Shown one piece after another: positions 56,056 through 64,000 of a DNA stretch of 64,000 nt. Below the pieces are notes generated by a model, which saw only the letters and a program-made list of their open reading frames with translations, ran no database searches and was not told the origin of the DNA. The DNA is from Flavobacteriaceae bacterium. GTDB lineage: Bacteria; Bacteroidota; Bacteroidia; Flavobacteriales; Flavobacteriaceae. Positions within the stretch are counted from its first letter, which is position 1. Each line of letters starts with the position of its first letter. The translations under genes and the position numbers were made by a program. The stretch is from contig JAQWSK010000004.1 in the NCBI GenBank assembly GCA_029243245.1, positions 305,419 to 369,418 of the forward strand, read 5' to 3'.

Positions 56056-56943
56056 ATGAGGGCATTAGTAATATCTGGAGGGGGAAGTAAAGGGGCTTTT
56101 GCTGGAGGAGTAGCCCAATATCTTATTGAAGAAACTAAGTGTAAATACGACATTTTAATTGGAACTTCAACAGGAAGCCTCTTGGTCTCTCATTTAGCAC
56201 TTGGAAAAATATCAAAACTTAAAAATATTTTTACCAATGTTAATCAAAAAACAATTTTTAGTAATTCTCCATTTTTAATATCAAAAAAAAACGGAATTGA
56301 TAGAGTTTCAATGAATCATTTAAATATCTTAAAGAATTTTATTCGAGGACGTAAAACCTTTGGAGAAAGTAAAAACTTAAGGAATAACCTGTCAAAAGTC
56401 ATAACTGAAGATGAGTTTAAAATTTTGAAAACCCTTCAAAAAAAAATATTAATTTGTGTTTCAAACTTAACTACTAATAAAGTAGAATTTCCTGATTTAA
56501 AAAATAATGAATACCAAGATTTTTTAGATTGGATATGGGTATCATGTAATTATGTTCCATTCATGAGTTTAGTTAAAAAAAATAATTATGAATATGCTGA
56601 TGGTGGTTTTGGAGCAATTTTAGCCATTGAGCAGGCAATTATTAATGGCGCTACTCATGTTGATGCAATTGTTTTACAAACCAAAACTCAACAATTAAAC
56701 AGATTACATTCAAGAAATCCATTTGATTTATTGGGCTCTGTATTTGATTTTATGACCGATAGAATAATGACAGAAAATATAAAATTAGGAGATCTTACAG
56801 CTAAAACAAATGATGCAACAGTTAGATATTTTTATACACCAAAGGTTCTCACAACAAATTCATTGATATTTAATAAATCAAAAATGAATAGATGGTGGAA
56901 TGATGGTTTTAAATATGCACATAAAGAAATATCTAAAGTTTAA
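56056..56943 (+). CDS. Patatin-like phospholipase
   Basis: A 295-residue bacterial patatin. ISGGGSKGAFAGGVAQYL near residue 6 is the oxyanion-hole loop, IGTSTGSLL near 36 holds the nucleophile serine (GxSxG), and YADGGFGA near 178 holds the catalytic aspartate (DGG). No signal peptide is present, so it acts in the cytosol or at the inner face of the membrane. It should release fatty acids from phospholipids. Its TAA overlaps the M20 stop by four bases (TTAA). Confidence 0.92.
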   Translation: MRALVISGGGSKGAFAGGVAQYLIEETKCKYDILIGTSTGSLLVSHLALGKISKLKNIFTNVNQKTIFSNSPFLISKKNGIDRVSMNHLNILKNFIRGRKTFGESKNLRNNLSKVITEDEFKILKTLQKKILICVSNLTTNKVEFPDLKNNEYQDFLDWIWVSCNYVPFMSLVKKNNYEYADGGFGAILAIEQAIINGATHVDAIVLQTKTQQLNRLHSRNPFDLLGSVFDFMTDRIMTENIKLGDLTAKTNDATVRYFYTPKVLTTNSLIFNKSKMNRWWNDGFKYAHKEISKV

Positions 56944-58250
56944 TTTTTAAGATAATCTAAAGCTAACCTCGTCATTGACTTAACTCCTAAAAGCATAGAT
57001 TCATCAGCAACGTAAAAATCAGGAGTATGGTGAGATGGTGCCTGATTTTCAGGAACTGACAATGGGGTTCCTCCTAAAAAAAAATATAAACCCGGAACTT
57101 TTTCTTGAAAATATGAAAAATCTTCAGCACCGGTTACTGCATCACTTAAAATAACATTTTCTATTCCAGCTACATCTTGTAAAGTAGGAAGCATCATTTT
57201 AGTTAAACTTGGATTATTGAAAGTAATTGAGGCTCCATCAGTTATGTTAATAGTTGCTTTAGCACCATAAGCTGAAGCAATTGTAGTCACCAACTCATTC
57301 ATTCTTTTTCTAATTAATTCCTTCATATCATAATCTAAGGTTCTTATGGTTCCAATCATTTGAACACTCTCAGGAATAATATTAAAACGTATACCAGAAT
57401 GAATAGAGCCTACAGAAATTACAGCAGCTTGCTTTGTTAACTCACTATTTCTACTAATTATAGTTTGTAAACCTGATATAATTTGTGAAGAAACAACAAT
57501 AGGATCAACACCAAGCCATGGGGAAGACCCATGCGATTGCTTACCTTTTACATCTATCACAAATCTTTGAGAAGCAGCCATTATTCCTTTAGGTCGATAA
57601 TTAATTTTTCCCACATGTAGACCTGAGCTTATATGAAGTCCAAAAATTGCATCAACATCAGGATTTTTCAATACTCCTTCTTTTATCATTTGTAAAGCAC
57701 CACCTGTTTCTCCTTGAGGTGGTCCTTCCTCAGCTGGTTGAAAAATAAATTTAACTGATCCAGAAAAGTCATTATTTTTAGACAATATCTCGGCAACACC
57801 CATTAATATTGCTATATGAGTATCATGGCCACAAGCATGCATAACTCCAGTCTCTCGGTTATTATATGTCGAAATAACATTGGATTTATATGGTAAATTA
57901 TTTCTTTCAGTAACCGGAAGGGCGTCCATATCAGCTCTTAACGCAACAACCTTTCCAGGTTTTAGACCTTTTAAAATACCAACTACTCCTGTGTGAGCAA
58001 TACCTTTCTGAACTTCAATTCCGAGACTTTTTAAATGATCTACAATTTTTTTTGATGTTTTAAATTCTCTATTAGAAAGTTCAGGGTTTTTATGAAAATC
58101 ATGCCTCCATTCAATAACTTTTGTTCCAATATTTAGAATTTCTCTATATATTTTTTGATTTTTGATGTCCTCAGTATTTTGGGCATTTATTAAAAATGAA
58201 AAAATAAATAAGATAAAAATTTGAAATTTGTTAATAAGATAGTGAGTCAT
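56940..58250 (-). CDS. Secreted M20 family amidohydrolase (hippurate/N-acyl-amino-acid hydrolase type)
   Basis: About 436 residues from the ATG at 58250, chosen because it precedes a signal peptide (HYLINKFQIFILFIFSFLINAQ); an upstream in-frame ATG at 58298 is not needed. Metal-site motifs are MHACGHDTHIAILMG near residue 128, FQPAEEGPPQGETGGALQMI near 165, and GAEDFSYFQEKVPGLYFFLGG near 385. Members split aminoacyl or N-acyl bonds, for example of hippurate or indole-acetyl amino acids. The signal sequence places it in the periplasm or outside, where it could free amino acids. Confidence 0.92.
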   Translation of the reverse strand: MTHYLINKFQIFILFIFSFLINAQNTEDIKNQKIYREILNIGTKVIEWRHDFHKNPELSNREFKTSKKIVDHLKSLGIEVQKGIAHTGVVGILKGLKPGKVVALRADMDALPVTERNNLPYKSNVISTYNNRETGVMHACGHDTHIAILMGVAEILSKNNDFSGSVKFIFQPAEEGPPQGETGGALQMIKEGVLKNPDVDAIFGLHISSGLHVGKINYRPKGIMAASQRFVIDVKGKQSHGSSPWLGVDPIVVSSQIISGLQTIISRNSELTKQAAVISVGSIHSGIRFNIIPESVQMIGTIRTLDYDMKELIRKRMNELVTTIASAYGAKATINITDGASITFNNPSLTKMMLPTLQDVAGIENVILSDAVTGAEDFSYFQEKVPGLYFFLGGTPLSVPENQAPSHHTPDFYVADESMLLGVKSMTRLALDYLKN

Positions 58251-58333
58251 AAGTATTATATTTTTTTTTAAAGATATGATCTTTATAAAAATATTCAATT
58301 CAATTTTTTTAAGTTTTTCTTAATGACACAATT

Positions 58334-60649
58334 ATGAATATTAAAAAAACTGGCTTTTTAAAAGAACTTAATGATGCACAGACAGCACCAGTAATACATA
58401 AAGAAGGACCTTTAATCGTAGTAGCTGGAGCCGGAGCTGGTAAAACAAGAGTTTTAACATATCGAATTGCATACTTAATTCAGCAAGGCATCGATCCATT
58501 TGAAATTTTGTCATTAACCTTTACAAACAAAGCTGCAAGAGAGATGAAAGAGAGAATATCAAACCTTATAGATTCATCTGAGGCTAAGAACTTATGGATG
58601 GGAACTTTTCATTCTGTTTTTGCTAGATTATTAAGAAATGAAGCAGATAAGCTTGGTTTTCCATCAAGCTTTACAATCTATGATACACAAGATTCAGAAA
58701 GACTTATAGGAAGTATTATAAAAGAAATGGGGTTGGAAAAAGACATATACAAAACCAAACAGATTAGAAATCGTATTTCAGCCTTTAAAAACAGTTTAAT
58801 TACTGTTAAAGCATATTACAACGATTCAGACCTTATTCAGGCTGATAAAATGGCTAGACGTACAAAAATGGGAGAGATTTATAATGAGTATGTAGATAGA
58901 TGTTTTAAGGCTGGAGCAATGGATTTTGATGATTTATTACTAAGAACTAATGAACTTTTGAACAGGTATCCAAGGGTTTTATCTAAATACCAAAATCGTT
59001 TTAAATACATATTGGTTGATGAATATCAGGACACGAACCATTCTCAATATTTAATTGTTAAGGCTCTATCTGATAAATTTCAAAATATTTGTGTGGTAGG
59101 TGATGATGCTCAAAGCATATATGCTTTTAGAGGAGCAAACATTAATAATATTCTAAATTTCCAAAAGGATTATCCTGATGTTGCATTATATCGGTTAGAA
59201 CAAAATTATAGATCGACAAAAACAATTGTAAATGCAGCAAATTCTATAATTAGTCACAATAAAAACAAAATTGAAAAAATAGTTTGGACCTCAAATGATC
59301 AAGGTGATCCAATACAAATTAACCGCCTTTCCACTGATTCAGAAGAGGGAAGACACGTGGCTTCAAGTATCTTCGATTTTAAAATACAAAATCAACTTAA
59401 AAATGAAGATTTTGCTATTTTATACCGAACCAATGCACAATCTAGAGCCAAGGAAGATGCTCTTCGAAAACGTGATATTCCATATCGCATTTATGGAGGA
59501 CTTTCATTTTATCAGCGTAAGGAAGTTAAAGATATTCTTGCTTATTTAAGATTAGTTGTAAATCCAAAGGATGAGGAAAGTTTAAAACGTGTGATCAATT
59601 ATCCTCCTCGGGGAATTGGACAGACCACTGTAGATAAATTAGTAGTTGCCTCTAAGTACCATAATCTATCACTTTTAGAAACAGTTAATAGAGCTAAAGA
59701 GCTTGGAGTACCTGTCAACGTTGGAACTCTTACAAAACTGACAAATTTTTCTACTCTTATAAAGCGGTTTCAAATCGAAAATGAAGCTCTAAATGCTTTT
59801 GAAATAACAGATTTAATTACCAAAAAAATTGGTCTTATTCAAGAGCTCAAAAAAGATGCAACACCTGAAGGAATAGCTCGTATTGAAAATATAGAAGAAT
59901 TACTCAATGGTATTCGAGACTTTACAGAGGGACAAATAGAACTTGCTGATTCATCGGGAAGCTTGGCAGAATTTCTAGAAGATATTGCTTTAGCTACTGA
60001 TGCTGATAAAAATGATGATCCTAATAATGATCGAGTAGCATTAATGACTATACATTTAGCCAAAGGACTAGAATTTCCATATGTCTATATTGTTGGTTTG
60101 GAAGAGGATTTGTTTCCTTCAGCAATGTCTCTGAACACTCGTAGTGAATTAGAAGAGGAAAGAAGATTGTTTTATGTAGCTTTAACTCGCGCTAAGGAAA
60201 GAGCACTTCTTTCATACACGCTATCTCGTTATCGCTGGGGTAAGTTAATTGATGCTGAGCCAAGTCGTTTTATTGAAGAAATAGACCCACAATATGTAAA
60301 TCATCTCAAACCGAAGGAAGATTATAACTATAAACCATTCGTAAATACTTCTATTTTTGATTCACCTTCAGAAATAAAATTAAAAACTAAAATAAATGAA
60401 AAAACCATCTCAAGTCCCACACCGTCTCAATTAAAAAAATTGAGAAAAATAGAGCAAAATAATTCCTTAGAAAGTAGTTATGATATTGTTAGTTTAAAAG
60501 AAGGCATGAATGTAGAGCATGCACGCTTTGGAAAAGGAATTATTCAGTCTATAGAGGGAAAGGGAAATGATAGTAAAGCCATAATCGTTTTTAAAGGCTT
60601 TGGTACCAAAAATCTTTTGTTACGTTTTGCAAAGCTTAAAATAGAATAG
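58334..60649 (+). CDS. UvrD/PcrA-type ATP-dependent DNA helicase
   Basis: A 771-residue SF1A helicase. VVAGAGAGKTRVLTYRIA near residue 28 is the Walker A, LVDEYQDTN near 230 the Walker B, and GDDAQSIYAFRGA near 255 motif III. QNYRST near 290, TIHLAKGLEFPYVYIVGLEE near 575 and EEERRLFYVALTRAK near 605 complete the motifs. The C-terminus (HARFGKGIIQSIEGKG) matches the PcrA tail. It acts in nucleotide excision and mismatch repair or clears RNA polymerase and RecA from DNA. UvrD and PcrA cannot be separated from this alone. Confidence 0.96.
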   Translation: MNIKKTGFLKELNDAQTAPVIHKEGPLIVVAGAGAGKTRVLTYRIAYLIQQGIDPFEILSLTFTNKAAREMKERISNLIDSSEAKNLWMGTFHSVFARLLRNEADKLGFPSSFTIYDTQDSERLIGSIIKEMGLEKDIYKTKQIRNRISAFKNSLITVKAYYNDSDLIQADKMARRTKMGEIYNEYVDRCFKAGAMDFDDLLLRTNELLNRYPRVLSKYQNRFKYILVDEYQDTNHSQYLIVKALSDKFQNICVVGDDAQSIYAFRGANINNILNFQKDYPDVALYRLEQNYRSTKTIVNAANSIISHNKNKIEKIVWTSNDQGDPIQINRLSTDSEEGRHVASSIFDFKIQNQLKNEDFAILYRTNAQSRAKEDALRKRDIPYRIYGGLSFYQRKEVKDILAYLRLVVNPKDEESLKRVINYPPRGIGQTTVDKLVVASKYHNLSLLETVNRAKELGVPVNVGTLTKLTNFSTLIKRFQIENEALNAFEITDLITKKIGLIQELKKDATPEGIARIENIEELLNGIRDFTEGQIELADSSGSLAEFLEDIALATDADKNDDPNNDRVALMTIHLAKGLEFPYVYIVGLEEDLFPSAMSLNTRSELEEERRLFYVALTRAKERALLSYTLSRYRWGKLIDAEPSRFIEEIDPQYVNHLKPKEDYNYKPFVNTSIFDSPSEIKLKTKINEKTISSPTPSQLKKLRKIEQNNSLESSYDIVSLKEGMNVEHARFGKGIIQSIEGKGNDSKAIIVFKGFGTKNLLLRFAKLKIE

Positions 60650-61272
60650 TGTATAACTCTAAATTAAGAACATTTTACTCACAACCTTTAAATGAAAAAT
60701 ATTTAAAAGAAGCTGCTTTGGTCCTTGAGCAGGGGGGGATGATTATATTTCCAACGGATACTGTTTATGCCTTAGGATGCTTATCAACTAAAAATGAAAG
60801 TTTAAATCGCTTAGCAAAAATTAAAGGTGTCAAATTAGAACATGCTCCTTTGAGTTTTATTTTCAAGGATATACGCGAAATGGCTTCGTTTGTTCTTCCC
60901 ATGACCTCGAAAGTTTTTAAACTAATTAAGCGATTACTACCCGGTCCTTTTACATTTATAATGCCCGCAGCTAAAAAACTCCCCTTTCCATTTCAAAAAA
61001 GAAAAACTGTAGGAGTACGAATTTCTGACCATCCTGTACTCATAAATTTACTTCCTCTACTCAGTTCTCCAATAGTTTGTACATCTATTCACGACCCAGA
61101 CAGAATCGTAGAATATACAACTGACCCTGAAGAACTTTTATTTCGATGGGACAATGAAATAGATTTAATGCTTTCTTATGGTTATGGGAGTAACATTCCC
61201 TCTACAGTAATTGATCTATCAGTTTTGCCATTCAAAATTCTCCGAAAAGGTGCCGGAAATATTCCTTTCTAA
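60649..61272 (+). CDS. Sua5/YciO/YrdC family protein (YciO-like)
   Basis: A 207-residue protein. FPTDTVYALGCLSTKNESL near residue 35 is the nucleotide-site motif of Sua5/YrdC; LLPGPFTFIMPAAKKLP near 97 and KTVGVRISDHPVLINLL near 118 follow. The C-terminal VCTSIHDPDRIVEY and GSNIPSTVIDLS also fit. Details resemble YciO more than TsaC, so a role in t6A synthesis is uncertain. The GTG start overlaps the helicase TAG by one base, so it is co-translated. Six of nine arginine codons are CGN, unusual in this window. Confidence 0.85.
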   Translation: MYNSKLRTFYSQPLNEKYLKEAALVLEQGGMIIFPTDTVYALGCLSTKNESLNRLAKIKGVKLEHAPLSFIFKDIREMASFVLPMTSKVFKLIKRLLPGPFTFIMPAAKKLPFPFQKRKTVGVRISDHPVLINLLPLLSSPIVCTSIHDPDRIVEYTTDPEELLFRWDNEIDLMLSYGYGSNIPSTVIDLSVLPFKILRKGAGNIPF

Positions 61273-61330
61273 AATTGAGACCATAAGTATTCAAGCAAAT
61301 TTTGTGATTGTTTTAGGTTATTAAAATATA

Positions 61331-61345
61331 TTAATTAGAAATTAA
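61331..61345. other. AT-rich perfect hairpin between sua5-like and Gfo/Idh copy 2
   Basis: TTAATT, AGA, AATTAA forms a six-base-pair stem with a three-base loop, followed by TTTTA. It lies between convergent genes and might be a weak bidirectional terminator. The stem is all A-T, so this is uncertain. Confidence 0.25.
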
Positions 61346-61353
61346 TTTTACTG

Positions 61354-62319
61354 TTATTGATTTATACGAGCAATAATTTGATGAGCAACTTTTAGTGCGT
61401 AGGCACCATCTTTCAATGAAATCGTAGGTCTCTTATTTTTATTTATACTTTTAGCAAAATCTTCTAATTCTTCTTGAATAGGATTAATTTCATCAATTTT
61501 GGGTATTTCAAAATAAATTTGTTTTTTATCTCCCTCAGCATTAGTTAATAAGATCGATAAATCATCTGTTTGCTTAGGAGCATTTTTAATCTTGACGACT
61601 TCTACTTTTTTTGTCAAATAATCCAGTGCGATATATGCTTCTTTTTGAAAAAAACGTGTCTTTCGCATTTTTTTCATGGATATTCTACTAGCAGTAAAAT
61701 TGGCAACACAGCCGTTTTCAAAAGTAACACGAGCATTACAAATATCTGGCGTTTTACTAATCACAGCTACACCAGATGCATCAATTCGTCTAATTGGAGA
61801 ATCCACTACGCTTAGTATAATATCAATATCATGAATCATTAAATCCAAAATAACTGACACATCTGTACCTCGAGGATTAAATTCTGCTAGACGATGTGCC
61901 TCTATGAACATTGGATTTATTAAGGTAGATTTTATTGATTGATAGGCTGGATTGAATCTTTCCACATGACCTACCTGGCCAAGTACCTTATAGTCAATTG
62001 CAAGATTGACCAAAGTATTTGCCTCATCATCTGTTTGGGTAATTGGTTTTTCAATAAATACGTGTTTACTTGCTTTTATTGCTTTTTCAGCTATCTTAAA
62101 ATGTGAAATAGTCGGAGTAATAATACTAACTACGTCTACAGAATTGATAAGAGCATCAGGATTTTCAAAAAACTTATAATCAAATTCTTTCAAAAGCTTG
62201 TTTACAACATTAAAGTCAGAATCATGGAATCCAACAAGTTCGAATATATTAGAATTTTCTGCAATTTTTAGATGAATTTTGCCAAGGTGACCAGCACCAA
62301 AAATTCCAATTTTTAACAT
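61354..62319 (-). CDS. Gfo/Idh/MocA family oxidoreductase, copy 2
   Basis: A 321-residue paralogue of the protein encoded at 39331-40290, roughly 60 percent identical by eye over the full length. KIGIFGAGHLGKIHL is the Rossmann loop, HVFIEKPITQTDDEA near residue 90 the lysine motif, and VILDLMIHDIDIILSVV is shared word for word apart from a few residues. The substrate is unknown. As with copy 1 it diverges from a pcm gene, and its 5' gap contains the same AAAAATACAA run. Different right- and left-hand neighbours show it is not a simple tandem copy. Confidence 0.92.
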   Translation of the reverse strand: MLKIGIFGAGHLGKIHLKIAENSNIFELVGFHDSDFNVVNKLLKEFDYKFFENPDALINSVDVVSIITPTISHFKIAEKAIKASKHVFIEKPITQTDDEANTLVNLAIDYKVLGQVGHVERFNPAYQSIKSTLINPMFIEAHRLAEFNPRGTDVSVILDLMIHDIDIILSVVDSPIRRIDASGVAVISKTPDICNARVTFENGCVANFTASRISMKKMRKTRFFQKEAYIALDYLTKKVEVVKIKNAPKQTDDLSILLTNAEGDKKQIYFEIPKIDEINPIQEELEDFAKSINKNKRPTISLKDGAYALKVAHQIIARINQ

Positions 62320-62380
62320 ATTTCTTAGTTTTAGCCTAGTAAAAATACAATCAAATTCTCAATTTATTAGGAAACTAAGT

Positions 62381-62388
62381 TATTTTTG
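62381..62388 (+). promoter_or_regulatory. Candidate -7 box (TATTTTTG) for pcm copy 2
   Basis: TAnnTTTG match ending five bases before the ATG at 62394, the same place as in the first copy. No -33 TTG is present. Confidence 0.35.
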
Positions 62389-62393
62389 CTTTA

Positions 62394-63035
62394 ATGGAAG
62401 ATTCTAAAAAACATCAAGGTTTAAGGCGTCAACTGATTCAGGATCTTAGGTCAAAAGGTATAATTTCTGAATCAGTTTTAATGGTTATGTTAAAGACCCC
62501 TAGGCACTTTTTTATGGATCAAGGGCTAATTAATTTTGCCTATCACGACCAAGCTTACCCAATTGCTGCAGATCAAACTATTTCACAACCCTTTACTGTA
62601 GCTTTTCAATCTCAACTTCTTGATGTTGAATCAAAACATAAAGTATTAGAGATAGGAACTGGCTCTGGCTATCAAACAGCCATTCTCCTAGGATTGACTC
62701 CAAATGTTTTCACTTTAGAAAGACAGCAAGAGCTTTTCAAAAAAACCCAGCACCTTTTTAAGAAATTACATCTACACCCCAAAAGATTTATTTTTGGAGA
62801 TGGCTATAATGGTCTTCCGGATGCTGCACCATTTGATCGAATTATTGTGACTGCTGGAGCACCTCTAGTGCCAAAAGAGTTATTAAATCAACTTGCTCTA
62901 GGGGGGAAGTTGGTCATCCCAGTAGGACAAAAACAACAACAGATGATGCGGTTTACGAGAACATCTGAAAAATCATTTGATAAAGAAGCCTTTGGTAGCT
63001 TCAACTTTGTTCCACTTTTAAGTGATAAAATTTAA
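62394..63035 (+). CDS. pcm: Protein-L-isoaspartate O-methyltransferase, copy 2
   Basis: A 213-residue paralogue of the pcm at 40358-40999, roughly 55-60 percent identical by eye. VLEIGTGSGYQTAI binds SAM and DQTISQPFTVAFQSQLL is the substrate motif. Catalytic elements look intact, so both copies may be active. It starts with ATGGAAG 75 bases from the divergent Gfo/Idh ATG. Confidence 0.94.
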   Translation: MEDSKKHQGLRRQLIQDLRSKGIISESVLMVMLKTPRHFFMDQGLINFAYHDQAYPIAADQTISQPFTVAFQSQLLDVESKHKVLEIGTGSGYQTAILLGLTPNVFTLERQQELFKKTQHLFKKLHLHPKRFIFGDGYNGLPDAAPFDRIIVTAGAPLVPKELLNQLALGGKLVIPVGQKQQQMMRFTRTSEKSFDKEAFGSFNFVPLLSDKI

Positions 63036-63091
63036 TCTTTTATATCGTAAATAGTAATTCAAATACTTTAATTTTTATAATTTTAAGTTAA

Positions 63092-64000
63092 ATGAATTTT
63101 GAAAATACTAAGCGAGCATACCTACTCAAGTCTAATATAGAGCTTCATCAAGCCTTTTATTTATTTAGGATAATTTCAAATAAAAATCTTGTTTATCTTG
63201 GGAGTAGACTTGCTTTGATTGCTTTAAAATTAAGATTTCCAATAAGTGGAATTTTTAGGCGAACCATTTTTAAACAATTTTGTGCTGGATTTAAAAAAGA
63301 AGACTCAATAAAAGTAATAAATCGACTTAATAAATTGGATGTAAAGTCATATATGCATTATGCATCAGAAGGACAAAATTCAGAATTAGGTATGGACTTT
63401 AATTTTAAAAAAACTATAAATACTATTTCCTTTTCAAAAACCACAAATGCTCTGCCTTTTACAGTTTTTAAAGCCACAAGCTTAGGGTCTGTTTCTTTAT
63501 TTAAAAAAAAAAATAGTGGAGTCGTTTTAAATTTAAACGAAATGGCTGCATGGGGACGTACAATTGACAGGATTCAAAAATGTTGTAAATATGCCAAAAA
63601 GCTTAATGTTAAGATGCTAATTGACGCAGAAGAATCTTGGGTACAGAACGCTATTGACGAAATTGCTGAAGATTTAATGGAAGTATTTAATAAAGAGAAA
63701 GCTTATATTTTTACAACACTTCAGCTATATAGAAAAGATCGTTTAAAGTATCTACAGGAGCTATTTAAGAAAGCAAATCGTAAAGACTTTTGTCTAGGGA
63801 TAAAGCTTGTTAGGGGTGCTTATATAGAGAAAGAAAATAAACGTTCTATGGATTTAGGTATTCCTTCCATTATATGCAAGAGCAAAGAGGCTACTGACAT
63901 CAACTTTAATAATGCGCTTGATTATATCCTTCCAAGAATTGAACAATGTAAATTATTTTTAGGCTCTCATTGTGAATCTAGTATTCTCAAAGTTACAGAA
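63092..64000 (+). CDS. Proline dehydrogenase, N-terminal part (runs off the window)
   Basis: The frame opens at the ATG 63092 and stays open to the last base (303 codons). The TIM-barrel signature LVRGAYIEKENKR lies near residue 240, preceded by LIDAEESWVQNAIDE near 175 and FTTLQLYRKDRLKYL near 205, all typical of flavobacterial FAD-linked proline dehydrogenase. It oxidises proline to pyrroline-5-carboxylate. The C-terminal half, including the FAD-site arginines, is outside. Without it I cannot tell a single-domain enzyme from a PutA fusion, though family size suggests the former. Confidence 0.93.
   Translation, partial: MNFENTKRAYLLKSNIELHQAFYLFRIISNKNLVYLGSRLALIALKLRFPISGIFRRTIFKQFCAGFKKEDSIKVINRLNKLDVKSYMHYASEGQNSELGMDFNFKKTINTISFSKTTNALPFTVFKATSLGSVSLFKKKNSGVVLNLNEMAAWGRTIDRIQKCCKYAKKLNVKMLIDAEESWVQNAIDEIAEDLMEVFNKEKAYIFTTLQLYRKDRLKYLQELFKKANRKDFCLGIKLVRGAYIEKENKRSMDLGIPSIICKSKEATDINFNNALDYILPRIEQCKLFLGSHCESSILKVTE

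Noticed and set aside
61331..61345. Strong terminator after the Sua5-like gene
   Set aside because: The hairpin is perfect but all A-T, so it is kept only as a low-confidence feature.
1..64000. Defence system, prophage, integron or CRISPR array
   Set aside because: Every gene with recognisable homology belongs to core metabolism, repair, transport or envelope functions, and no regularly spaced repeats were seen.

Overview
The window is about 64 kb of very AT-rich, gene-dense bacterial DNA. It carries about 58 protein genes, two of them cut by the window edges, plus one SRP RNA, one candidate structured RNA and one tRNA-like remnant. The gene content points to Flavobacteriia (Bacteroidota), probably a compact, possibly marine lineage. 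Reasons: TAnnTTTG-type promoters with a TTG about 18-19 bases upstream; a transcarbamylase of the acetyl/succinylornithine type in an arginine cluster that also holds proC; a TTG-started PhoH; a DUF2007 protein; SGLT- and NhaC-type sodium transporters; a prfB with a programmed +1 frameshift; and many stop-to-stop overlaps. I saw no rRNA, intact tRNA, phage, insertion sequence, CRISPR array or recognisable defence system.

Layout. 0-7.4 kb: the end of a TSUP permease, then a reverse-strand run ftsK - lolA-like - lptF/G-like - ribB (cell division and envelope, riboflavin), and nhaC. 7.5-17.6 kb: lpdA, then a reverse-strand arginine operon (GNAT, argG, argC, proC, argD, argF', argB, argE, argH). 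It is preceded by a 356-base gene-free stretch with a compact three-hairpin element. 17.9-22.3 kb: tilS, a DsbD-like protein and prfB. 22.5-30.5 kb: a forward run of a zinc metalloprotease, threonine aldolase, an S9 peptidase lipoprotein, a CBS/cysteine-synthase-type enzyme and an alpha-oxoamine-synthase-type enzyme. The last two may make the sulfonolipid base capnine. 30.4-36.2 kb: dnaN, a SAM hydroxide adenosyltransferase, phoH, purC, miaA and a potassium-channel-like protein.

36.2-47.7 kb: an exonuclease/GIY-YIG fusion, a YggS-like protein, a DUF1015 protein, a Gfo/Idh oxidoreductase diverging from pcm, an ArsC-like LMW phosphatase, smpB, glyA, a glutamine cyclotransferase, SRP RNA, an SDR, a transaldolase-like protein and a thioredoxin-fold lipoprotein. 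47.7-58.3 kb: an ABC-F ATPase, an SGLT-type symporter, a DUF2007 protein, a tRNA-Leu-like fragment, pheT, recG, a patatin-like lipase and an M20 amidohydrolase. 58.3-64 kb: a UvrD/PcrA helicase, a Sua5/YciO protein, a second divergent Gfo/Idh-pcm pair, and the start of proline dehydrogenase.

Most of this is core metabolism and information processing. The points most worth a second look are the element before the arginine operon, the putative capnine gene pair, the duplicated divergent Gfo/Idh-pcm module, the repeated 4-base stop-on-stop overlaps of convergent genes, the tRNA-Leu remnant, the promoter -7 boxes that sit against start codons, and several enzymes with one catalytic centre lost (RibA domain, GIY-YIG domain, second ABC-F domain, thioredoxin motif).
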